Of a stretch of 10,886 nt of DNA, positions 5,455 to 10,886 are shown one piece after another. Numbering within the stretch: position 1 is the first letter of the stretch; the number at the start of each line of letters is the position of its first letter. The notes below the pieces were generated by a model. It had not been told where the DNA came from. It made no database searches and saw only the letters and a program-made list of their open reading frames with translations. Both the position numbers and the translations under genes were made by a program. The stretch comes from Deltaproteobacteria bacterium (GTDB lineage Bacteria > Desulfobacterota > DSM-4660 > Desulfatiglandales > Desulfatiglandaceae), in assembly GCA_018644785.1 (NCBI GenBank), contig JABGPV010000176.1, positions 1-10,886 on the forward strand, given 5' to 3'.

Positions 5455-6285
5455 TCATCCAGACCCCGATTTCTCAGTCCATTTCGGTTCCTTTTTTCCC
5501 AGAAAAGCAGTTACACCTTCGATGCATTGGCCGCTGAGAACATTTTCTGCCGCTTTTTCCCTCTCGAACGTAAGCGCCTGATCCTCATCCATCGAAATGG
5601 TTGAATCGATAATTTCTTTGACAACCCGCAGGGCCATGGGGCCATTTGCCGTTATACTCTCCACATATTCGGCTACACGGGAGTGAAAATTTTCTTCCGG
5701 AAAAACGTGGTTTACCAAACCCAGCTGTTTTGCTTCCTCGGCAACAATTTTGCGAGCAGAAAAAATAAGGTCCTTTGCACACCCTGGCCCAACTAATTTC
5801 GCAAGTCGCACGGTACCTCCCAAATCCGGTATCAGGCCCAGGCGCGTTTCCTGGAAACAGATCACTGAACCTTCCTTCGCCACCCTGATATCACAGGCCA
5901 ATGCGAGTTCTGCGGCGCCGCTGTAACATATACCATTGATGGCTGCGATTGTTGGGAAGGCAAGATGGGCGAGCTTTGTAAGGATATTTTGAATATGGGC
6001 AAACCCCTCAATCAGTTTTTCTTTGTCCTGATTCTGGAGGCTCTGGAACATGTCCATTATGAATCTATCCGATGGCGTGACGTCAACGCCTGCCGAGAAG
6101 ATGTCTGGAGGATGACCGGTTATCACTAACGCTCGAATCTGCTGATTGGATTTTAAGTCAGAAAAATGCCTTTCGAATAATTTCCAACACTCGGAGCCGA
6201 TGGCATTTTTCTTTTCCGGCCGGTTGATTTCAATGGTCGCTATGCCATTTTCTTCACGATAGATTAAAGGATCATTTTCTACCAT
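5455..6285 (-). CDS. Enoyl-CoA hydratase/isomerase (crotonase family)
   Basis: A 276-residue crotonase-fold protein, close to the family's usual length of about 260. The oxyanion-hole regions are FSAGVD (63-68) and NGICYSGAAELALACD (117-132). Glutamates stand at E126 (in AAEL) and E146 (in FQETRLGLIPD), the places of the two catalytic Glu of classical enoyl-CoA hydratase, so true hydration of a 2-enoyl-CoA is likely; isomerases and other family members usually lack one. The second loop has CYSG instead of the common ALGGG, which hints at a specialised substrate. The start at 6285 has GGAG five to six bases upstream. It probably shares a transcript with the FlK-like thioesterase. The exact acyl-CoA cannot be told. 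Confidence 0.87.
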   Translation of the reverse strand: MVENDPLIYREENGIATIEINRPEKKNAIGSECWKLFERHFSDLKSNQQIRALVITGHPPDIFSAGVDVTPSDRFIMDMFQSLQNQDKEKLIEGFAHIQNILTKLAHLAFPTIAAINGICYSGAAELALACDIRVAKEGSVICFQETRLGLIPDLGGTVRLAKLVGPGCAKDLIFSARKIVAEEAKQLGLVNHVFPEENFHSRVAEYVESITANGPMALRVVKEIIDSTISMDEDQALTFEREKAAENVLSGQCIEGVTAFLGKKEPKWTEKSGSG

Positions 6286-6416
6286 ATTGTCTCCAAATCT
6301 ATGGCCTACCGTTTCAAATCAGCTTCGAGGCGTCAAACCCTCATCTCTTGGCGGGATATCAAAAAAAGGTCTAACTGAATTCTTTCTAAATAAGCCTTCG
6401 TATGCGGGACTATACA

Positions 6417-6446
6417 TAGTTATTTCTATTCTTTTTCATTTGTCAA
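6417..6446 (-). promoter_or_regulatory. Candidate promoter for the hydratase-thioesterase operon
   Basis: On the minus strand a perfect TTGACA (6446-6441) is followed after 18 bases by TAACTA (6422-6417), with a further TATAGT nearby at 6414-6409. It lies about 130 bases before the hydratase start in the divergent intergenic region. The -35 is good and the -10 is poor. Confidence 0.3.
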
Positions 6447-6495
6447 TTGAATATTAGCATTTAAGCAGTAGAGATAGCTAATTCTAAATTTTTCT

Positions 6496-6521
6496 CGTTC
6501 CCGCGATCCTGCGTGGGAACG
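6496..6521. repeat. Hairpin repeat, CGTTCCCACGC type, copy 2
   Basis: CGTTCCCGCG and GCGTGGGAACG form a stem around ATCCT. It shares the 15-base run TCCTGCGTGGGAACG with copy 1 at 419-444. The left arm has diverged at two places; one is a G-T wobble that keeps the stem. It sits in the divergent region between the hydratase and mtnA. The rest of this 410-base stretch shows no gene; a 65-codon minus frame across the repeat is judged accidental. Confidence 0.7.
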
Positions 6522-6631
6522 TCTATGATTACTTCTACGATAGGCCCGAAAATATTGAGGTGTTTTTCTTCTGAATATCACCTTTACAGGTGCATGCACT
6601 GTTGTATGCCAAAAACCACTCATCCGGTCTA

Positions 6632-6670
6632 TTGACAGAATTCAGAGAATCTGACATTCTGACATTCTGA
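6632..6670 (+). promoter_or_regulatory. Candidate mtnA promoter overlapping a small repeat cluster
   Basis: TTGACA (6632-6637) stands 17 bases before a weak -10, CATTCT (6655-6660). Overlapping it are an inverted repeat TCAGA-GAA-TCTGA (6642-6654) and an 8-base tandem repeat TCTGACAT present 2.6 times (6650-6670). This clustering just upstream of the ribosome site (GGAAG, 6682-6686) looks like an operator, but no regulator is known from the window and no SAM-type riboswitch is apparent. Confidence 0.35.
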
Positions 6671-6695
6671 TTTCAGGAGCCGGAAGAAATCCCAC

Positions 6696-7832
6696 ATGAG
6701 AGAATTGAATATGAAAGTAGATGGAAAAGAGATGCGGCCCATTTGGTTTGATAAGGCTTCAAAAACCGTTCAGGTCATTGACCAGCGGTTTCTGCCCCAT
6801 GAATTTATTATTGAAGACTTGAACACGGTGGATGACGTGATTCGCGCCATCAAAGAGATGGTGGTGAGGGGGGCCCCCCTTATCGGGGCCACTGGTGCAT
6901 TGGGGGTCTATGTCAGCCTGGTCCAGGAAAACAATGGCGGCGCGGACAATAAATATCTAGCGGCCGAATGTAACCGCCTCAAAGACGCCAGACCCACTGC
7001 CATGAACCTTTTCTGGGGAGTGGACCGGGTTCGGGAGGCAGCGCACAAAGAGATCGACTACAACGCACGCGTAAAGGCCGCCCTGGCAGAGGCCCTGGAA
7101 GTGGTTGAGGAGGAAGCGGTCAATTGTCAACAAATCGGCCGGCACGGTCTCTCCATCATCGAGGACATCAGCCGAAAGAAAGGGGGCAAGCCGGTCAACA
7201 TTCTGACACACTGCAACGCCGGCTGGCTGGCCTGTGTTGAATACGGCACGGCCACCGCCCCCATCTACACCGCCTTTGATCATAACATTGACGTTCATGT
7301 CTGGGTGGATGAAACAAGACCTTTGAACCAGGGGGCGCGCCTCACCGCCTGGGAATTGGGCAAACACGGGATCCATCACACGGTGATCACGGACAATGCG
7401 GGCGGGCATCTCATGCAGCACGGCATGGTGGACGTGGTGATTGTGGGAACGGACCGGACCACACGGGCCGGAGACGTGGCCAATAAGATCGGTACCTATT
7501 TAAAGGCGCTTGCCGCCAGGGACAACGACATTCCTTTTTATGTGGCCCTGCCTTCCTCTACCTTTGACTGGGGCATCACGGATGGGATCAACGACATTCC
7601 CATTGAGGAACGGGATCCTGATGAAATCCGCTTTGTCCAGGGGCTTTGCCACGGCAAGGTGCAAACCGTGCTGGTACCGCCTGAAATGAGCCCCGCAGCC
7701 AATCCGGCTTTTGACGTGACCCCCGCCCGCCTGGTGACGGGCTTTATAACGGAAAGGGGCGTCTGCAACGCCACCGAAGCAGATATCATGGCCCTGTTTC
7801 CGGAAAAACGACCGGAAAAACGAATGGCGTGA
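6696..7832 (+). CDS. mtnA: S-methyl-5-thioribose-1-phosphate isomerase
   Basis: The enzyme turns the aldose methylthioribose-1-phosphate into the ketose methylthioribulose-1-phosphate in the cytoplasm, part of methionine salvage or of the related 5-deoxyribose/methylthio shunts. The 378 residues show RGAPLIGATGALG (58-70), the catalytic-Cys motif THCNAGWLA (171-179, C173), DETRPLNQGARLTAWEL (205-221) and the catalytic Asp in GTDR (D253), followed by GDVANKIGTY. The TTRAGDVANKIGTYLKALAA form differs from the textbook Bacillus type, and I recall it from another MtnA subgroup that includes deoxyribose-phosphate isomerases, so the natural substrate is open. No kinase, phosphorylase or later salvage gene is adjacent. 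GGAAG lies nine bases before ATG 6696; ATG 6711 is an alternative start. tilS follows directly. Confidence 0.93.
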   Translation: MRELNMKVDGKEMRPIWFDKASKTVQVIDQRFLPHEFIIEDLNTVDDVIRAIKEMVVRGAPLIGATGALGVYVSLVQENNGGADNKYLAAECNRLKDARPTAMNLFWGVDRVREAAHKEIDYNARVKAALAEALEVVEEEAVNCQQIGRHGLSIIEDISRKKGGKPVNILTHCNAGWLACVEYGTATAPIYTAFDHNIDVHVWVDETRPLNQGARLTAWELGKHGIHHTVITDNAGGHLMQHGMVDVVIVGTDRTTRAGDVANKIGTYLKALAARDNDIPFYVALPSSTFDWGITDGINDIPIEERDPDEIRFVQGLCHGKVQTVLVPPEMSPAANPAFDVTPARLVTGFITERGVCNATEADIMALFPEKRPEKRMA

Positions 7833-9299
7833 TTGGTGGTGGTTCAAGCTGTGAAGGATATCCTCAAAAAAATTGAAAAAACCATTTCCCGGTTCAACAT
7901 GCTCGATTATGGGAACCGGGTTCTGGTGGCGGTATCCGGGGGACCGGACTCCGTGGTTTTGCTGGATGTTCTGGACCGATTGAAAGAATCCTTTTCACTG
8001 GACCTGGTGGTGGCCCATTTCGACCATTCGCTGAGACCGGGCGATGATGAACGTGAAACCCGATTTGTGGCTTCCCTGGCGGTTTCAAAAAATATTCCCT
8101 TTATTACCCAAAAGGCATTATCGCCCCCGGGCAAAAGGGGCATGTCCCTTGAAGAAGAGGCCAGGGATCGGCGGTACGAATTCCTGGATCATGCCAAAAA
8201 GACCCACGGGGCCCAGAAAATTGCACTGGGACATACCCTCGACGATCAGGCTGAAACCGTCATCATGCGTCTTTTGCGCGGCAGCGGACCTGCCGGCCTT
8301 TCCGGGATTCCGCCGGTTCGAAATCATGATATTATCCGGCCTCTCATTGAGGTCACCCGTCAGGAAATTCAGGATTATATTGTCCGCCGAGACCTATCGC
8401 ACATTACCGATCCGTCCAACTTGGAAAAACACCATTTGCGAAACAGAATCCGGCTGGACCTTCTGCCACAGCTGAAAACCTATCAACCCAGAATCGTTGA
8501 AATTCTGGGGCAGACCGCGGGAATTATGCGGGATGAAACCCGGTGGATGGAAACAGAAGCGGAAGAATGGATCAAAGGGCATGTGGAGGTCTTTGAAACG
8601 GGGACACATTCGGTTCCCCTGAAAGCGCTCGGGGAACTTTCGGCAGCGCTTCAGAACCAGATCATTCGCCAAATCATCAAGGGTGTTCAAGGGGGACTTC
8701 GCCGCATCAGCCTGCGGCACATTGAAGCCATAAAAGAGCTGGTACAAGGGCGGCCACAGGCGAGCTTAGACCTTCCCAACAACGTTTTTGTCAAGAAAAC
8801 CTACGAAACCCTGATATTCGGCAAAAACGGAGAAAAACAGGAACCTAAAAAAACGAAGGGGTTTCAATATGTTCTGGATGGTCCGGGTGTTTTCAGCCTT
8901 GATGCGATCTCCTGCACGGTGACCATCAAGGAAATCAAAGGAAAAGCCCTCCTCCCGGGCGGCAACGCATCGCCGTGGATTGCTCACCTGGACGCTGACC
9001 GCATCCAATACCCATTGATGATCAGAAGTTTTGTCCCCGGCGACCGGTTTGTTCCTTTGGGCATGACGGGACACAAGAAAGTGAAGGATTTTTTTGTGGA
9101 TCGGAAGATTCCTTCCCATGTCAGAAAAAGTCTTCCCCTATTGTGCCAGGGAAAAAACCCCATCTGGATATGCGGTCTGAGACTTGATGACCGTTTCAAG
9201 GTGGGTCCAAAAACGAAGAATGCCGTTCAGGTTTCCCTTGATTTTTCCGCTGAAACCCTGCCCGACGCTTTCCTCAGCCTTCCTTCAGAGCGGTTTTAA
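7833..9299 (+). CDS. tilS: tRNA(Ile)-lysidine synthetase
   Basis: TilS attaches lysine to C34 of the tRNA-Ile with anticodon CAU, using ATP, so that it reads AUA codons. The N-terminal PP-loop domain has SGGPDS (35-40), HFDHSLRPG (62-70) and [10 protein letters not shown] (133-142). The middle region is the tRNA-binding domain. The C-terminal domain is present ([14 protein letters not shown] at 397-410, then [13 protein letters not shown]), so this is the long, full-length type (up to 488 residues). The frame begins right after the mtnA stop and in the same phase. The start is uncertain: TTG 7833, GTG 7836, GTG 7839 or GTG 7851 are possible; 7851 has a GGTGG about nine bases upstream and suits the family N-terminus. 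The 3' end overlaps the convergent decarboxylase gene by 26 bases. Confidence 0.94.
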   Translation: MVVVQAVKDILKKIEKTISRFNMLDYGNRVLVAVSGGPDSVVLLDVLDRLKESFSLDLVVAHFDHSLRPGDDERETRFVASLAVSKNIPFITQKALSPPGKRGMSLEEEARDRRYEFLDHAKKTHGAQKIALGHTLDDQAETVIMRLLRGSGPAGLSGIPPVRNHDIIRPLIEVTRQEIQDYIVRRDLSHITDPSNLEKHHLRNRIRLDLLPQLKTYQPRIVEILGQTAGIMRDETRWMETEAEEWIKGHVEVFETGTHSVPLKALGELSAALQNQIIRQIIKGVQGGLRRISLRHIEAIKELVQGRPQASLDLPNNVFVKKTYETLIFGKNGEKQEPKKTKGFQYVLDGPGVFSLDAISCTVTIKEIKGKALLPGGNASPWIAHLDADRIQYPLMIRSFVPGDRFVPLGMTGHKKVKDFFVDRKIPSHVRKSLPLLCQGKNPIWICGLRLDDRFKVGPKTKNAVQVSLDFSAETLPDAFLSLPSERF

Positions 9300-10227
9300 A
9301 ATAAGCAATCGTGGTTTGAAGCCCTTCATCCAACGCTGTGCCCGGTTCCCACTGCAGTTTTTCTTTTGCGAGGGAAATATCCGGTTGACGTTGGAGGGGA
9401 TCATCCTCGGGAAGGGGGCGAAAAACAATGCGGGATTTGCTGTCGGTGGCGTCAATGATTTTTTCGGCCAGTTCCAGGATGGTGAATTCCGTGGGATTCC
9501 CCAGGTTCACGGGTCCCACAAATTCATCGCGCCCATTCATCATGCGGACCATGCCGTCAATCAAGTCATCCACATAACAGAAAGAGCGGGTCTGTGATCC
9601 ATCCCCGTAAACCGTAATATCCTGATTATTTAATGCCTGGACAATGAAATTACTCACCACCCGGCCATCGTTGGGGTGCATTCTGGGGCCGTAGGTATTG
9701 AAAATGCGAACTACCCGGATGTTCACTTTGTTCTGACGGTGGTAGTCAAAAAAAAGGGTTTCGGCACACCGTTTTCCCTCGTCGTAACAGGACCGAATCC
9801 CGATGGTGTTCACATTGCCCCAGTAGCTTTCCGTTTGAGGATGAACCACAGGGTCGCCATAAACCTCACTGGTTGAGGCCTGCAGGATCTTGGCATGGAC
9901 CCGTTTGGCCAGCCCCAGCATGTGAATGGAACCCAAAACATTGGTTTTCACGGTTTTCACCGGGTTATGCTGATAGTGAACGGGGGAAGCCGGGCAGGCC
10001 AGGTTATATATTTCATCCACCTCCAGAAATACGGGGAAAGCCAGATCATGACGGATCAATTCAAAATTGGGGTTTTGCATCAGATGCAAAATATTCCGTT
10101 TCGTCCCGGTAAAGAAATTATCCAGACACAGAACGTCATGGCCCTCACGAATCAGACGGTCGCAGAGATGGGACCCCAGGAATCCGGCGCCGCCGGTCAC
10201 CAGTATGCGTTTTTGATGATGAAGCAC
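9274..10227 (-). CDS. uxs: UDP-glucuronate decarboxylase (UDP-xylose synthase)
   Basis: A short-chain dehydrogenase/reductase-fold enzyme that oxidises and decarboxylates UDP-glucuronate to UDP-xylose with bound NAD. Numbering from the ATG at 10233: GGAGFLGS (14-21) binds [12 protein letters not shown] (120-128) supplies the active-site Thr/Ser and Glu region, and SCYDEGKR holds the catalytic Y150 and K154. [10 protein letters not shown] and [10 protein letters not shown] (188-197) are typical of the decarboxylase rather than of plain epimerases. The length, near 317, fits soluble bacterial and plant forms without a membrane anchor. I prefer GTG 10227 as the start because AGGAGG is only two bases from ATG 10233 but eight from the GTG. 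The UDP-glucose dehydrogenase gene lies just upstream, so the pair runs UDP-glucose to UDP-glucuronate to UDP-xylose. Confidence 0.92.
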   Translation of the reverse strand: MLHHQKRILVTGGAGFLGSHLCDRLIREGHDVLCLDNFFTGTKRNILHLMQNPNFELIRHDLAFPVFLEVDEIYNLACPASPVHYQHNPVKTVKTNVLGSIHMLGLAKRVHAKILQASTSEVYGDPVVHPQTESYWGNVNTIGIRSCYDEGKRCAETLFFDYHRQNKVNIRVVRIFNTYGPRMHPNDGRVVSNFIVQALNNQDITVYGDGSQTRSFCYVDDLIDGMVRMMNGRDEFVGPVNLGNPTEFTILELAEKIIDATDSKSRIVFRPLPEDDPLQRQPDISLAKEKLQWEPGTALDEGLQTTIAYFKTALKEG

Positions 10228-10235
10228 GATCATAA

Positions 10236-10241
10236 CCTCCT
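10236..10241 (-). promoter_or_regulatory. Ribosome binding site deciding the decarboxylase start
   Basis: A full AGGAGG on the minus strand ends two bases before ATG 10233 but eight bases before GTG 10227. The second spacing is ideal, so translation probably starts at the GTG, two codons inside the longest frame. Confidence 0.6.
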
Positions 10242-10254
10242 GCTAGGGCCTCGG

Positions 10255-10886
10255 TTAAAAATGGGTGAGGGACGGTTTTCCAATGGGGAAAACATTGAAC
10301 CCGATCTCGTGAAGCGCCAGGGTGTCCAGAATATTCCGGCCGTCAAAAACAAAGGCCGGCTTGGCCATTTTTCGGTAAATTTCCCGGTAATCAAGTTCTT
10401 TATAAAGAGACCATTCGGTCATGACGGCAATGGCACAGCAGTCCTCCGTCGCCTCATAGGGATCTTCAACATAGGAAATGTTTCCCTTTACCCCTTTCAG
10501 GTCATCTTTTGCGTTATTAATGGCCTTCGGGTCGGTAATCACCAGGTCCGCTTTTTCTTCCATAAGCCGTTTGGCGATCCGGATGGCCGGGCTTTCCCGC
10601 GTGTCCCCGGTGTCGGCCTTGAAGGCAAATCCGAGAAGACAGATCTTTTTGCCCGCCAGGGTATTGAACATGACGTGCAGCATGTTGAGGATGAACCGTT
10701 CCTTCTGGTAGTCATTGATTTTGACCACACCCTCCCAGTAATCCGCTACCTCCTTGAGATCGTAATGGCGGCAGATATAGACCAGGTTCAGGATGTCTTT
10801 TTTAAAGCAGGAACCACCGAAACCGACACTGGCATTCAGAAATTTGTTGCCCACCCGGCTGTCCATGCCCACTGCCCGGGTCACCT
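10255..10886 (-). CDS. ugd: UDP-glucose 6-dehydrogenase, C-terminal part
   Basis: The frame enters from beyond the right edge, so the NAD-binding N-terminal half is missing; about 210 residues are visible. VGNKFLNASVGFGGSCFKKD contains the catalytic Cys of the family (SCFKKD), which carries the thioester in the two-step oxidation of UDP-glucose to UDP-glucuronate with two NAD. LGFAFKADTGDTRESPA and FDGRNILD near the end are the UDP-binding C-terminal domain signatures. The wording NKFLxASVGFGGSCFxKD and NDYQ is close to that of animal UDP-glucose dehydrogenases, which marks a particular bacterial subgroup. It stops 27 bases before the decarboxylase start and is surely co-transcribed with it, supplying its substrate for capsule, exopolysaccharide or lipopolysaccharide sugars. 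Confidence 0.93.
   Translation of the reverse strand, partial: VTRAVGMDSRVGNKFLNASVGFGGSCFKKDILNLVYICRHYDLKEVADYWEGVVKINDYQKERFILNMLHVMFNTLAGKKICLLGFAFKADTGDTRESPAIRIAKRLMEEKADLVITDPKAINNAKDDLKGVKGNISYVEDPYEATEDCCAIAVMTEWSLYKELDYREIYRKMAKPAFVFDGRNILDTLALHEIGFNVFPIGKPSLTHF

Noticed and set aside
6426..6623. 65-residue minus-strand protein upstream of mtnA
   Set aside because: It runs through the hairpin repeat, is rich in Arg/His/Ser as expected for chance frames, and has no ribosome site or family resemblance.

Overview
The window looks like a chromosomal piece of a bacterium, probably an anaerobic deltaproteobacterium of the Desulfobacterales type. That is an inference from gene content (a DUF1185-type protein, an FlK-like thioesterase beside a crotonase, MtnA beside TilS, a UDP-glucuronate/UDP-xylose pair) and from scattered hairpin repeats of the CGTTCCCACGC type. 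No rRNA, tRNA or CRISPR array is visible.

Layout. 1-372: C-terminal end of an amino-acid-synthesis-family (DUF1185) protein on +. 373-861: no convincing gene; a hairpin repeat, a 14-bp palindrome and a possible coding remnant on -. 862-4584: a markedly AT-rich block with every gene on - (in hand-counted sample lines, 11 of 60 bases are G/C at 3841-3900 against 36 of 60 at 7921-7980). Read in the direction of transcription it holds a deaminase with a signal peptide, a TIR-like/deoxyribosyltransferase-like protein, and a translationally coupled pair: a TIR domain fused to an Mrr-like nuclease, then a second small PD-(D/E)XK nuclease. This looks like a transferred defence island. The TIR-like gene and the TIR-nuclease gene are each preceded, about 50 bases upstream, by a copy of the same repeat (74 of 84 positions identical), which may carry a shared promoter or be the scar of a duplicated mobile unit. 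A 59-base integron attC-like sequence overlaps the stop of the TIR-like gene.

4895-6285: an FlK-like hotdog thioesterase and an enoyl-CoA hydratase on -, probably co-transcribed for acyl-CoA metabolism. 6286-6695: divergent intergenic region with candidate promoters, a second hairpin repeat and a short tandem/inverted repeat. 6696-9299 (+): mtnA (methylthioribose-1-phosphate isomerase) directly followed, in the same reading phase, by tilS (tRNA-Ile lysidine synthetase). 9274-10886 (-): UDP-glucose 6-dehydrogenase (cut by the window end) then UDP-glucuronate decarboxylase, a two-step route from UDP-glucose to UDP-xylose for surface polysaccharide; its last gene overlaps the end of tilS tail to tail by 26 bases.

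The most interesting part is 862-4584: a candidate two-nuclease TIR system with a repeat-associated TIR-like neighbour and an apparently exported deaminase.
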